Notes: generated from the letters alone by a model not told the origin. DNA of 44,345 nucleotides from 73-13 sp035556075 (GCA_035556075.1 DATMFQ010000022.1:1-44345); one strand, 5' to 3'; positions 28,164 to 37,810 are shown, counted from the stretch's first letter. Numbers and translations: made by a program.

Positions 28164-30154
28164 CGTCCACCGCGGTCGATGGTCCAGGTGATCGCGCGAG
28201 CCTGCTCGCGTCGGTCGCCGGGCCACGCGACCTCGACCGGCTCAGCGAGGCGCAGCTTGATGCGCTCGCTGCCGAGATCCGCCGCTTCCTCGTCACCGAG
28301 GTGGCGCAGACCGGGGGCCACCTGGGCCCGAATCTTGGCGTCGTCGAGCTGACGATCGCGATCCACCGGGTGTTCGACAGCCCGCGGGACGCCATCCTGT
28401 TCGACACCGGGCACCAGTCGTATGTCCACAAGCTGCTGACCGGGCGGCAGGACTTCAGTCGACTCCGCGTCGAGGGTGGCCTCTCCGGCTACCCGCAGCG
28501 CAGCGAGTCCGTGCACGACGTCGTCGAGTCCTCGCACGCGTCGAGCTCGCTGAGCTGGGCCGACGGGATCTCCCGCGCATTCAGCATGACGGGACAGGAT
28601 GATCGCCGGGTCGTCGCGGTCGTCGGCGATGGCGCGCTGACCGGCGGCATGACCTGGGAGGCACTCAACAACATCTCCGACGACAACCGTCGCGGCCTCG
28701 TCATCGTCGTCAACGACAACGGACGCTCCTACGCCCCGACGATCGGCGGCATGGCCCGCTTCCTCAACGATGTGCGCACGCGCCGCTCCTACCGCTGGGC
28801 GCACAGCTCGTCGAAGCGGTTCTTCTACGCCTTCGGCGCCGCCGGGCGCGCACTGTATCGAGGAATGCGGGGGGCGACGCACGGCTTCCTCTCGCGCCTG
28901 ACGAACAACGACTCGCTCTACTCGACCCTCGACATCAAGTACCTCGGGCCCGTCGACGGCCACGACATCGGCGAGCTGATCCGCGTGTTGCGGCGGGCGA
29001 AAGAGTACGGCGCCCCGGTCATCGTGCACGCGATCACGCAGAAGGGCCGCGGCTATGAGCCGGCGATCGCGGACCGGGCGGAGAAGTTCCACGCGGTCGG
29101 GCAGATCGACCCGGAGACGGGGGAGGCGCGCGAGCGTGCGAGCACGCCCGGGTGGACGAGCGTCTTCGCTGAGGAGCTGCTCGAGCTCGCCCGCGAGGAC
29201 GATCGCATCGTCGGGGTGACGGCCGCGATGCTCGGCCCGACGGGCCTGCGGCCCCTCGCGGACGCCATGCCCGAGCGGGTCATCGACGTCGGCATCGCCG
29301 AACAGCACGCCGCGACCGCGGCCGCGGGGCTCGCCTTCGGCGGGCTGCACCCGGTCGTCGCGCTGTACTCGACCTTCATCAACCGGGCCTTCGACCAGGT
29401 GCTCATGGATGTCGCGCTCCACCGGGCCGGCGTCACCTTCGTGCTGGATCGCGCCGGGGTCACGGGCCCCGACGGGCCCTCGCACCACGGGCAGTGGGAC
29501 CTCGCCGTGCTGCAGATCGTGCCGGGACTGCGCATTGCGGCGCCCCGTGACGCGGTGACGCTGCGGGAGGAGCTCCGGGAGGCGGTGGGGGTGCAGGATG
29601 CGCCGACGGTCCTACGCTTCCCGCGCGGCGCGGCGATCCAGGAGATCGCGGCCGTGCGGCGGACGGCGGACGGTGTCGATGTGCTCCGCGAGGCGGGCCA
29701 CAAGGACGTCCTCATCGTCGCGGTCGGCGCTTTCGCCGGTCTCGGCCTCGACGTCGCGGAGCGGCTCGCGCAGCAGGGGATCGGGGCGACGGTCATCGAC
29801 CCCCGCTGGGTGGTGCCGACGCAGCCCGCCGTCATCGACTTCGCCCGCGATCACCGTCTGGTCGTCACCCTCGAGGACGGTGTCCGTGTTGGCGGCGTCG
29901 GGACGCGGATTCGACAGGACCTTCGTGCCGCCGGCGTCGACACCGGCGTCGACGAGCTCGGTCTGCCAGACGAGTTCCTCGAGCACGGCTCCCGCGCATT
30001 CATCCTGGAGCGGGTCGGACTCACGGCGCAGAAGATCGCGCGCGACATCACCGCGCAGGTGCTCGGCCAGCGGCTCCCCGTCGCCCGCCCGCTGCCAGGC
30101 GAGGACACCTCGACGTCGCCGATCGTCGTGCCGGAGCGTCAGCCCGAGACCTGA
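28160..30154 (+). CDS. dxs: 1-deoxy-D-xylulose-5-phosphate synthase with apparent CTG start
   Basis: Thiamin-diphosphate enzyme joining pyruvate and glyceraldehyde 3-phosphate, the first step of the MEP isoprenoid pathway. Motifs are GHQSYVHKLLTGR, GDGALTGGMTWEALNNI with the distal DNGRSY, YLGPVDGHDI, and the catalytic Glu in VGIAEQHAATAAAGLA. The conserved N-terminus (LLASVAGPRDLDRLSEAQLDAL) lies upstream of the first ATG/GTG/TTG-type codon (28301), and no such codon occurs between the acnA stop and 28301. CTG at 28160 overlaps the acnA stop as CTGA and has GAGGG four bases upstream, giving 664 residues. CTG at 28202 is the alternative. The C-terminus overlaps the convergent membrane gene by 16 bases. 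Confidence 0.9.
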
Positions 30155-30669
30155 GGAGCACGGGCGTCGCGGCGGAGCGCGAGCGCCGCGGTCGTCCACC
30201 AGGCGAGGGCGGCGGCGAGTCCGACCGCCACCCCGAAGCCGAGCACGGTCGGCAGCAGGCCGATGGCGTCGCCGCCGAAGCTCCAGGCGCCCATGACGAG
30301 CCCCGCGACGAGGACGCCGACGCCGAGGCCCCAGGCGCCGTGGGCGAGGGCATGGACACCGCGTCGCGGATTCCGGCGCAGCCCGAGACCGATCCCGAGG
30401 GCGACGAGTGCGGCGGGCACGAGGGCGGCTGCTCCCCATGTCGCCGAGGGCAGGAGCATGAAGGCCCAGAGCGACAGCGTGCCGAGGAGCACCTCAGGAT
30501 CCTCGACGATCCCGCCGATGCGGTCGGGATGCAGGATGCCCCCGGCAAACATGACGAGGAACGGGATGATCGTCAGCGGCAGGAAGTAGACGTAGGTGAG
30601 TAGGGCGCCACGGATGAACTCCCACGCGGTGAACGCCATCGGCCGCTCGGCGGTGCGCGGACTGGTCAC
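30139..30669 (-). CDS. Uncharacterised membrane protein
   Basis: A 176-residue protein I do not recognise. Hydrophobic segments lie at about 22-45, 63-95, 112-131 and 138-163, giving four or five helices, with a basic loop near LRRNPRRG and a short cytoplasmic C-terminus. The GTG at 30669 is preceded by TAACGT and six bases, suggesting a leaderless transcript; an internal ATG eleven codons in is the alternative. It converges on dxs with a 16-base overlap and precedes fadB on the same strand in reverse order. Confidence 0.7.
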   Translation of the reverse strand: MTSPRTAERPMAFTAWEFIRGALLTYVYFLPLTIIPFLVMFAGGILHPDRIGGIVEDPEVLLGTLSLWAFMLLPSATWGAAALVPAALVALGIGLGLRRNPRRGVHALAHGAWGLGVGVLVAGLVMGAWSFGGDAIGLLPTVLGFGVAVGLAAALAWWTTAALALRRDARAPQVSG

Positions 30670-30675
30670 CGCCCT

Positions 30676-30681
30676 ACGTTA
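30676..30681 (-). promoter_or_regulatory. Putative leaderless -10 (TAACGT) for the membrane protein gene
   Basis: TAACGT on the minus strand is followed by six bases and the GTG at 30669, the same layout as at other genes here. Confidence 0.4.
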
Positions 30682-30709
30682 GCGCGTGACCGGGACCGTG
30701 CGGGATGGG

Positions 30710-32875
30710 TCAGTCGATGCCGCGGATCGGTGGGGCGTGGAACGTGTGCCCCGTCACCCGCTCGGATGCGCCGACCCGGTCAAGGTACGGCGTGACCCCG
30801 CCCATCTGGAAGGGCCAGCCCGCGCCGGTGATGACGGCGAGGTCCACGTCCTCGGGGGCGCTGACGATGCCCTCGTCGAGGATGCGCTGCACCTCGTCGG
30901 CGAGGCCGTCCTCGATCTTGCGCCGGAGTGCGTCGGCGGTGAACGGCGTCGAGCCGGGGCGCCGGTGCTTCGCGACGATCTCTCTCGCGAGCTTCGAGAT
31001 GCCGGTGACCTCGCCCTTGTCGTTCTTGTCGACGAGCGTGCCGCGATCGGCAAGCTCGGCGAGCGCGGGGGACGCGCTGTAGCGGTCGGGGAACGCACGG
31101 GCGTGTGTGTCGAGCACGTGCTGCCCGACCTTGAGCCCGACGAGGTCGAGGAGCACGAAGGGGTCCATCGGGAAGCCGAAGGGTCGCTGCGCCTCGACGA
31201 CCGTCTCGAACGGGGTGCCGGACTCGACGGCCTCCATCGCGTCGGAGAAGAGCCGGGTGAGCAGGCGGTTGACGACGAAGCCGGTGCCATCGCCCGTGAT
31301 GACCGCGGTCTTCTTGAGCTGCTGTGCGACCGACATTGCCGTCGCGAGGGCCTCATCCGAGGTCTTCGGTGCCTTGACGACCTCGACGAGCGGCATGACC
31401 GCGACGGGGTTGAAGAAGTGGAAGCCGACGAGCCGTTCGGGGTGCGCCAGCTTTGCACCGATCTCGTCGACCGACAGCGAGGAGGTGTTCGTCGCGAGGA
31501 TCGCCTCGGGGGCGATGAACGGCTCGATCTCGGCGAAGACCTGCTGCTTCACCTCGGTCTCCTCGAAGACGGCCTCGATGACCCAGTCGGCCTGGGCGAA
31601 GTCCGCCTTGTCGGTCGTGCCGGTGACGAGCCCCTTGAGCTTGTTGAGGTCATCGCTGACGAGCCGACCCTTCGCGTGCAGGGTCTCGAGCTCGCCGTGG
31701 ATGTAGCTGATCGCCTTGTCGATGCGTGCCTGGTCGAGGTCGGTGATGACGACGGGGACCTGGAGGCGCCGGACGAAGAGGAGCGCGAATTGCTGCGCCA
31801 TGAGGCCAGCGCCGATGACACCGACCTGCTGCACACGTCGCGCGAGTGCCTTGTCGGGGGCGCCGGCCGGTCGCTTCCCCCGCTTCTGCACGAGGTTGAA
31901 GGCGTAGATGGACGCCGCGAACTGGTCGCCGGCAATGAGCTCGCTCAGCGCCGCATCCTCCGCCTGGAAGCCCTCGGCCTTCGATCGCTTCGCTGACTTC
32001 TCGATGAGGTCGAGGGCGCGATACGGCGCCTCGGCGATCTTGCCGATCTTCGACTCGAGCGTCTTGCGGGCGATGTTGATCGCGATCGGCCACTTGACGG
32101 TGCGCTCGACGAGTCCAGGCTCGTTGGGGCGCTCGACCTTGATGTCACCGCCGAGCACGCCGTCGGCCCATTTCAGTGAGTCCTCAAGGAAGTTGATCGG
32201 CTCGAAGAGCGCATCGGCGATGCCGAGCCGGTGCACGTCAGCACCGCGCAGGGTGCGCTGGCGCAGCGGGTTCGTCAGGATCACCTCGAGCGCGTGCTCG
32301 ATCCCGATGAGCTTCGGCAGCAGCGTGGCGCCGCCCCAGCCGGGGACGAGCCCGAGGAAGGTCTCGGGCAGCGCGGCGGCGGGGATCGCCGCATTCACCG
32401 TCCGGTAGTCGCAGTTGAGCGCGATTTCGAGCCCGCCGCCGAGGGCGAGCCCATTGATGAATGCGAAGCTCGGCACGCCCGTCTCGGTCAGCTTCGCGTA
32501 CACGCGGTGGCCGAGCTGCGCGATGCGCAGCGCCTGCTCCTTCGTTGTCAGGTGCTCGATCTGCGAGAGGTCGGCGCCGGCGGCGAGGTGGAACGGCTTG
32601 CCGGTGACGGCGATCGCGTCGATCTCGCCGCCCGCGGCCCGCCCGGCGAGTGCGTCGAGAACGCCCTCGAGCTCGGTGAGGGTGACTGGGCCGAGGGTGT
32701 TGGGCCGGGTATGGTCTTTCCCGTTGTCGAGCGTGATGAGCGCGAGCCGACGGCCGCTGGGCAGCACCACATCACGGACGTAGGAATGCGTGACGACGTC
32801 CTCCGCGTCGGGGCCGAGCAGCAGCGAGAAGTCGATGCCGTCGTACTGTGCGGAGACCTTCCGGGCCTTCGCCAT
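30710..32875 (-). CDS. fadB: Fatty-acid oxidation complex alpha subunit (enoyl-CoA hydratase/3-hydroxyacyl-CoA dehydrogenase)
   Basis: Bifunctional beta-oxidation enzyme, 721 residues. The crotonase half has the oxyanion-hole motifs FHLAAGADLSQIE and NGLALGGGLEIALNCDYR and a catalytic Glu in ALPETFLGLVPGWGG. The dehydrogenase half has the NAD motif VGVIGAGLMAQQFALLF, TNTSSLSVDEIG and the catalytic His in VGFHFFNPVAVMPLVEVV. The NAD loop ends in Ala-Gln instead of the common Gly-Ala. The ATG at 32875 follows the fadA stop by two bases (TGAccATG), so the pair is translationally coupled. Whether it should be called fadB or fadJ cannot be decided here. Confidence 0.93.
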   Translation of the reverse strand: MAKARKVSAQYDGIDFSLLLGPDAEDVVTHSYVRDVVLPSGRRLALITLDNGKDHTRPNTLGPVTLTELEGVLDALAGRAAGGEIDAIAVTGKPFHLAAGADLSQIEHLTTKEQALRIAQLGHRVYAKLTETGVPSFAFINGLALGGGLEIALNCDYRTVNAAIPAAALPETFLGLVPGWGGATLLPKLIGIEHALEVILTNPLRQRTLRGADVHRLGIADALFEPINFLEDSLKWADGVLGGDIKVERPNEPGLVERTVKWPIAINIARKTLESKIGKIAEAPYRALDLIEKSAKRSKAEGFQAEDAALSELIAGDQFAASIYAFNLVQKRGKRPAGAPDKALARRVQQVGVIGAGLMAQQFALLFVRRLQVPVVITDLDQARIDKAISYIHGELETLHAKGRLVSDDLNKLKGLVTGTTDKADFAQADWVIEAVFEETEVKQQVFAEIEPFIAPEAILATNTSSLSVDEIGAKLAHPERLVGFHFFNPVAVMPLVEVVKAPKTSDEALATAMSVAQQLKKTAVITGDGTGFVVNRLLTRLFSDAMEAVESGTPFETVVEAQRPFGFPMDPFVLLDLVGLKVGQHVLDTHARAFPDRYSASPALAELADRGTLVDKNDKGEVTGISKLAREIVAKHRRPGSTPFTADALRRKIEDGLADEVQRILDEGIVSAPEDVDLAVITGAGWPFQMGGVTPYLDRVGASERVTGHTFHAPPIRGID

Positions 32876-32877
32876 GG

Positions 32878-34080
32878 TCAGTCCTTCTTGCCGTCGTAGT
32901 GCGGGTTCTCCCAGATGACGGAGCCACCCTGCCCGAGCCCGACGCACATGGCGGTGAGGCCGTAGCGCACCTCCGGGTGCTCCTCGAACTGGCGCGCGAG
33001 CTGGATCATGAGGCGTACGCCGGAGGAGGCGAGCGGGTGGCCGACCGCGATGGCACCGCCCCAGAGGTTCACCCGGGGGTCGTCGTCAGCGATGCCGAAG
33101 TGGTCGAGGAGGGAGAGGACCTGGACGGCGAAGGCCTCGTTGAGCTCGAAGAGCCCGATGTCATCGATCGTCAGACCCGCCTTGCGGAGCGCCTTCTCGG
33201 TCGACGGCACGGGGCCGAGGCCCATGACCTCGGGTTCGACGCCGGCGAACGCGAAGGACACGAGCTTCATCTTCGCGCCGAGGCCGAGCTCCCGCGCCTT
33301 CCGCTCGGAAGCGATGAGCGAGATCGTCGCGCCGTCGGTGAGCGGGGAGGAGGTCGCCGCGGTGACCCGGCCGTGCGGACGGAACGGGGTCTTCAGGTCG
33401 CGGATGCCCTCGAGCGTCGTCTCGGGGCGCATCGTCTCGTCGCGCGTCGCCAGCCCCCAGCCCGCCTCGGACTGGATGGCGACGGGGATGAGGTCGGGCT
33501 GGATCTTGCCGGCCTCGTAGGCCGCGGCCGCCTTGTGCTGTGAGGCGACGGCGAATGCGTCAGCGCGCTCCTTGGTCAGTTGCGGGAAGCGGTCGTGGAG
33601 CCGCTCGGCCGTCGCACCCATGTTGAGCGCGTCGGGGTCGACGAGGCCCTCGCTGATGAAGCGCGGGTTGGGGTCGGCGTAGGAGAAGTCGAGCGGGTGG
33701 CGCCCCATGTGCTCGACACCGCCGGCGAGGGCCAGGTCGATGGCGCCGAAGGCGATGTGCCCGGCGACGGTGGAGACGGCGGTCATCGCACCGGAGCACA
33801 TCCGGTCGATCGAGTAGCCCGGCACGGACTTCGGCAGGCCCGCGAGGATCGCGGCAGAGCGACCGAGGGTGAGGGCCTGGTCGCCGACCTGGATGGTCGC
33901 GGCGATCGCGACGTCCTCGATGAGCTCTCGGGGGAGGTCGGGGTGACGCTCGAGCAGGCCGACCATCGCCTTGACGACGAGGTCGTCGGCGCGGGTGCCC
34001 CAGTACTGGCCTTTCTCGCCGGCGCGTCCGAATGGGGTGCGGACCCCATCGACGAAGACGACTTCGGTACGTTCGGCCAC
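32878..34080 (-). CDS. fadA: Acetyl-CoA C-acyltransferase (3-ketoacyl-CoA thiolase)
   Basis: Cleaves 3-ketoacyl-CoA with CoA, the last step of beta-oxidation, and partners the alpha subunit encoded downstream. The 400 residues show the nucleophile Cys in DRMCSGAMTAVS, the His of GHPLASSGVR and the second Cys in AMCVGLGQGG. The GTG start at 34080 has GGAGG at good spacing. A possible -10 (TAGCAT) lies in the 93-base gap after rnd, so the fadA-fadB pair may have its own promoter as well as readthrough from DUF3000-rnd. Confidence 0.96.
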   Translation of the reverse strand: MAERTEVVFVDGVRTPFGRAGEKGQYWGTRADDLVVKAMVGLLERHPDLPRELIEDVAIAATIQVGDQALTLGRSAAILAGLPKSVPGYSIDRMCSGAMTAVSTVAGHIAFGAIDLALAGGVEHMGRHPLDFSYADPNPRFISEGLVDPDALNMGATAERLHDRFPQLTKERADAFAVASQHKAAAAYEAGKIQPDLIPVAIQSEAGWGLATRDETMRPETTLEGIRDLKTPFRPHGRVTAATSSPLTDGATISLIASERKARELGLGAKMKLVSFAFAGVEPEVMGLGPVPSTEKALRKAGLTIDDIGLFELNEAFAVQVLSLLDHFGIADDDPRVNLWGGAIAVGHPLASSGVRLMIQLARQFEEHPEVRYGLTAMCVGLGQGGSVIWENPHYDGKKD

Positions 34081-34173
34081 GATGCCTCCAAGCTCATGAG
34101 TACGGGGCGCTGGGGGAGCGCTCGATTCGATGCTATGCCCGGCCGCTGACGTCCGCGATCGGGCTGACGGATC

Positions 34174-35379
34174 CTACGAAGTGGCGTCGTCACCTTCCGG
34201 GGCGGCTTGGGCCGCCTCGACAAAGGAGTCTGCGATCGGCTGTGCGGTCGCCGCAACCTGCCAGTCCCGCGCGCCGAGGGTGCGGAGCGCCTCGGCGATC
34301 TGCGCCGCGTCGGCCGGGGCCGGCGGCTCCCAGGCAATGCGCCGAAGGTAGTCGGGGGTGAGGAGATTCTCGACCGGGAGCTCGAGCTCCTCGGCGACCG
34401 CGGCGACCGCAGGCTTCGCCGCGGCGAGCCGGGCAGCGGCCTCGGGGTGCCGCTCCGCCCACGCGCGTGGCGGCGGGATGGCGTCCCCCGGTCCACGGGG
34501 TGCGGGCAGGTCATCGGTGGTCCGGCCGCGTTCGATCGCGGCCCACCAGCGGTCGAGCTGGCTGCGTGAGGCACGTCCGTTGAATTCTTTGAGGCTCGCA
34601 AGGGCGCGCTTCGATTCGGGCGCGGCGCGCACCGCGGCGACGAGTGAGGCGTCCGGTACGAGCCGGCCCGGCGCCGTGTCCGTCTCGCGGGCGTAGGCGT
34701 CGCGGGCGAGCCAGAGCTCGCGGGCGATCGCGAGACCCCGGCTGCCGCGCACGGTGTGGAGCCCGCTGAGGCGGCGCCAGGGCTCGGCGCGCACGGGGGT
34801 GAGGTCGCGTTTGAGCACGGCCTGGAACTCCTGCTCGGCGATCGGCACCTTCCCCGTCGCGTCGAGTTGCTCGGCGAGTCGGTCGCGGACGTCGACGAGG
34901 AGCTCGACGTCGAGCGCGGCATAGTCGAGCCAGGCCTGGGGCAGTGGCCGGGTCGACCAGTCGGCGGCGGAGTGTGCCTTCGCGAGATGAATGCCGAGGA
35001 GCTCTTCGACGACGGTGCCGAGTCCGACGCGCGGCATGCCGAGCAGCCGGGCAGCGAGCTCGGTGTCGAAAATCCGTTGTGGGTCGATGCCGACCTCACG
35101 AAGGCAGGTGAGGTCCTGCGTGGCGGCGTGCAGCACCCATTCCTCGTCGATGAATTCGCGGTGCAGCTCACCGAGTTCGCCGAGCGCCGGGGGGTCGAGC
35201 AGGTGGGTGCCGCCCCCGCGGCGGAAGAGCTGGATGAGGTACGCGCGCTGTGAGTAGCGGTAGCCGGAGGCGCGCTCCGCGTCGATCGCGATGGGACCGT
35301 CGCCACCGGCGAGGGTCTCGAGCACGCGGTGGTAGGCGGCACGGTCGTCAACGACCGTGCGCGGTTCCTCAGCGGCCAT
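34174..35379 (-). CDS. rnd: Ribonuclease D-like DEDDy exonuclease with HRDC domain
   Basis: A 401-residue 3'-5' exonuclease of the RNase D group. DEDDy motifs are AIDAERASGYRYSQRAYLIQL (Asp-x-Glu), HAATQDLTCLREVG (Asp) and LDYAALDVELLVDVRDRL (Tyr...Asp). One HRDC domain covers about 208-285 (LARDAYARETDTAPGRLVPD), followed by a helical C-terminal region. Tight clustering with DUF3000 is a conserved actinobacterial feature. The ATG at 35379 overlaps the end of DUF3000 by 11 bases. The RNA substrate in actinobacteria is not established here. Confidence 0.92.
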   Translation of the reverse strand: MAAEEPRTVVDDRAAYHRVLETLAGGDGPIAIDAERASGYRYSQRAYLIQLFRRGGGTHLLDPPALGELGELHREFIDEEWVLHAATQDLTCLREVGIDPQRIFDTELAARLLGMPRVGLGTVVEELLGIHLAKAHSAADWSTRPLPQAWLDYAALDVELLVDVRDRLAEQLDATGKVPIAEQEFQAVLKRDLTPVRAEPWRRLSGLHTVRGSRGLAIARELWLARDAYARETDTAPGRLVPDASLVAAVRAAPESKRALASLKEFNGRASRSQLDRWWAAIERGRTTDDLPAPRGPGDAIPPPRAWAERHPEAAARLAAAKPAVAAVAEELELPVENLLTPDYLRRIAWEPPAPADAAQIAEALRTLGARDWQVAATAQPIADSFVEAAQAAPEGDDATS

Positions 35380-35935
35380 GCGCCAGTCGCTGCGCGTCGA
35401 GGCTGGCGACGCCTTCATCGAGTGGGAGGCCGGCGAGCATGCAGAGGAAATCGCTCCACGCCTCGAGGTGCACGCCGAGGTCCGCACGGTCCGGGGTCCA
35501 CGATGCCCGGAGCTCGATCTGGGCACCCTGGCCTTCGCCGGCGAGTCCGCCGAATCCGGTCGACAGCACGGTCGTCGCAGTGCCGCTCGCCGCGTGGTGG
35601 GTGGCACCGCGGCCGGCGAGCGCATCGACGAGCCACGACCATGCGACCTCGGGCAGGACGGGGTCCGAGCCGATCTCCCGGTCGAGTGGCGCCTGGGCGT
35701 AGCTGATGACTCGGTACGCGCCGTCCCACGCATCCGGCATTGTCGGATCGTGGAGCACGATGAACCGCCCGACCCCGAGCTCGGAATCGATGCCGTGCTG
35801 CCGGGGGTGCACGTTGGCGGCGAGCGCGTAGGCGTGCGGGGCAAGCCCGTCGGGCGCCGTGATCTCCTGCAACTCGAGATCGCGTCGCGGCACCGCGGCG
35901 CGAATCGAGTCGAGCGCAGTGCCCCAGTCGTTCAC
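35369..35935 (-). CDS. DUF3000 protein
   Basis: A 188-residue actinobacterial protein of unknown function, always near the HRDC/RNase D gene. Recognisable features are PHAYALAANV, GVGRFIVLHDPTMPDAWDGAYRVISYAQAPLD, and a C-terminal SWTPDRADLGVHLEAWSDFLCMLAGLP. The GTG at 35935 is preceded by TAGTCT and six bases (leaderless layout); the ATG four bases upstream is out of frame. It overlaps rnd by 11 bases and diverges from the hydrolase gene with 24 bases between start codons. Confidence 0.9.
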   Translation of the reverse strand: MNDWGTALDSIRAAVPRRDLELQEITAPDGLAPHAYALAANVHPRQHGIDSELGVGRFIVLHDPTMPDAWDGAYRVISYAQAPLDREIGSDPVLPEVAWSWLVDALAGRGATHHAASGTATTVLSTGFGGLAGEGQGAQIELRASWTPDRADLGVHLEAWSDFLCMLAGLPLDEGVASLDAQRLAHGR

Positions 35936-35941
35936 CCATTC

Positions 35942-35947
35942 AGACTA
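35942..35947 (-). promoter_or_regulatory. Putative leaderless -10 (TAGTCT) for DUF3000
   Basis: TAGTCT on the minus strand is followed by six bases and GTG at 35935. It overlaps the plus-strand TACGAT of the divergent hydrolase gene by two bases. Confidence 0.5.
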
Positions 35948-35951
35948 CGAT
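35946..35951 (+). promoter_or_regulatory. Putative leaderless -10 (TACGAT) for the hydrolase gene
   Basis: TACGAT is followed by eight bases and the GTG at 35960. It overlaps the DUF3000 hexamer, so polymerase could not occupy both at once. Confidence 0.45.
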
Positions 35952-35959
35952 CAGGCTTC

Positions 35960-37123
35960 GTGGCAGGGGACCAGGCACGCCGCACCGGGCTTGTCGCCGC
36001 AGGCGCGACGCTCGGACTCGTCGCGCTATCAGTTGGTGGGGTGTTCGCGCGCCTCGTTGCCGGTGCGCGGGACCTCGTGACGCCGCCGCGGCCGTGGCGA
36101 TCCGGCCGACTGCTCGCGATCGGCGACGGCGAGGTGACCCTCACGAGGACGGCGGAGACCGCGCTGCCCGGCCGCTACGGCATGTGGACGGACGACGACC
36201 GCGGCTACGCGAAGGTCGGCCGCGTGATCCGGACGGACGCGCGGACGGTGACCCGGGAGCTCCTCGCGATCGAGGCGGAGCCGTGGGTGCCGGGCCTCGT
36301 CGTGCGGATGGGCGCCGCGTACTACCGCTCGCCGGCCGAGCTCGGTGTGCCGGTCGAGGAGGTCACGATTCGGACGCCGCTCGGCCCCGCGCCGGCCTGG
36401 TGCGTTCCGGCCGCGTCTCCGACGGAGGAATGGGCGATCCTCGTCCACGGCCGGGATGCGCAGCGCTGGGAGACGATCCGAGCGGTGCCGATGCTCCGTG
36501 CGGCGGGGCTCACCTCGCTCATCGTCAGCTACCGCAATGACCCGGGCGCCCCGAAGGCCCCCGACGGCAAGTACCACCTCGGCGATCGAGAGTGGTACGA
36601 CGTCGAGGCGGCGATCGCCTACGCGCTCGCCTCGGGTGCGACCCGCATCACCCTCATGGGGTGGTCGATGGGCGGTGGCACGGTGCTGCAGACCTTACGT
36701 CGCTCGCCGCTGGCCGGCACCGTCCACCGGGTCATCCTCGACTCGGCAGCCATCGAGTGGCGAGCCATTATCCGCCGCATCCTCGACGACCGGGCCGTGC
36801 CCGCATTCCTCCACCCGGTGTATCGGGCGCTGCTGACGACCTCGCGGGGCGCCGCACTCGTCGGACTCGACGAGCCGATCGACCTCGACCGACTCGACAG
36901 CATCGCGGGCGCTGCCGAGCTCAGCGTGCCGATGCTCGTCCTGCACTCCAGCGCGGACAGCGTCGTCCCGATCGAGGTCGCCCGTGCGCTCGCGGCGGCC
37001 CGCCCCGACCTCGTCGAGCTGCAGGTCTTCGAGGGGGCCGGCCACGTCCGGCTGTGGAACCGTGACGAGGCGCGCTACGAGGCGGCCATCGGCGACTGGC
37101 TCGCCCGCACCCAGCGGGCGTAG
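35960..37123 (+). CDS. Membrane-anchored alpha/beta hydrolase
   Basis: A 387-residue protein with an N-terminal hydrophobic segment (about 10-30, an anchor or signal) and a C-terminal serine hydrolase domain. The triad is visible as LMGWSMGGG (nucleophile Ser236), HSSADSVVP (Asp) and GAGHVRLWN (His); HGRDAQRW supplies the oxyanion region. The middle (40-130) is a beta-rich cap seen in actinobacterial members. The substrate is unknown. The GTG at 35960 sits just after a -10-like TACGAT; longer in-frame starts would run antisense to DUF3000. The 3' end overlaps the convergent RibD-like gene by 49 bases. Confidence 0.85.
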   Translation: MAGDQARRTGLVAAGATLGLVALSVGGVFARLVAGARDLVTPPRPWRSGRLLAIGDGEVTLTRTAETALPGRYGMWTDDDRGYAKVGRVIRTDARTVTRELLAIEAEPWVPGLVVRMGAAYYRSPAELGVPVEEVTIRTPLGPAPAWCVPAASPTEEWAILVHGRDAQRWETIRAVPMLRAAGLTSLIVSYRNDPGAPKAPDGKYHLGDREWYDVEAAIAYALASGATRITLMGWSMGGGTVLQTLRRSPLAGTVHRVILDSAAIEWRAIIRRILDDRAVPAFLHPVYRALLTTSRGAALVGLDEPIDLDRLDSIAGAAELSVPMLVLHSSADSVVPIEVARALAAARPDLVELQVFEGAGHVRLWNRDEARYEAAIGDWLARTQRA

Positions 37124-37803
37124 AGGGTCGACTGCTCATCGATGAGCAGTCGCTCGAGCCGGACCGGCACGGCGGCGAAGGGGGCGTCGCCGAGTGTCGG
37201 CAGCGTCGACGCGGTGAGCACCGGCGCCGTGCTCAGGCACAGCTCGTCGACGAGCCCGGCCGTGACGAGCTGCGCGGCGAGGCTCGGCCCGCCCTCGCAC
37301 ACGATGCTGCGATGCCCGCGTGCGCGCACCGCCGCCAGCAGGTCGCTCGGGGCAAGCCGCCCGTCCCGATCAGGGATGACGACGATGCCCGCGCCCGGCA
37401 GGCTTTCGGCCACGGCGGCCTGCGCGGCGGCAGGGCACAGCACGAGGACGCGCTCGGGGTCCGGGTCGTCGCCGATGCGGTGGCCGTCGAGCCGCCCGCT
37501 CGAGGTGACGATCGCGAGCGCCGACGTCCGTGGCGTCCGGTACCCTTCAGCGCGCACCGACTGCGCCCCAACGAGCACGAGGTCGGCCTGCTCGCGGATG
37601 ACCCCGAGGAGGCGCCGGTCCAGTCGACTCGTCAGCGACTCGCTCGTGCCGTCACCGCCCTCGGCGCTGCCGGTGACGCTCGATACGAAGTTGCACCGTA
37701 CCCAGTCGCGCGTCGGCGGCGCGTAGAGCTCGAGCAGTCTCGCCCGCCCCGCATCGTCGAGTGGGTCGAAGGCGAGGCCAGCCGGCACAAGCGGGGTGAG
37801 CAT
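37075..37803 (-). CDS. RibD C-terminal/DHFR-like pyrimidine reductase family protein
   Basis: A 242-residue reductase of the RibD_C family (NADPH-dependent, dihydrofolate-reductase fold). Typical features are RCNFVSSVTGSA near residue 36, LGVIREQADLVLVGAQSVRAEGY, SIVCEGGPSLAAQLVTAGLVDELCLSTAPVL and the terminal STLYARW strand. No deaminase domain is present and no other riboflavin genes are nearby, so a true riboflavin role is uncertain. The ATG at 37803 has CATACT seven bases upstream. The last 49 bases overlap the hydrolase gene on the other strand. Confidence 0.85.
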   Translation of the reverse strand: MLTPLVPAGLAFDPLDDAGRARLLELYAPPTRDWVRCNFVSSVTGSAEGGDGTSESLTSRLDRRLLGVIREQADLVLVGAQSVRAEGYRTPRTSALAIVTSSGRLDGHRIGDDPDPERVLVLCPAAAQAAVAESLPGAGIVVIPDRDGRLAPSDLLAAVRARGHRSIVCEGGPSLAAQLVTAGLVDELCLSTAPVLTASTLPTLGDAPFAAVPVRLERLLIDEQSTLYARWVRASQSPMAAS

Positions 37804-37810
37804 GGCGACC

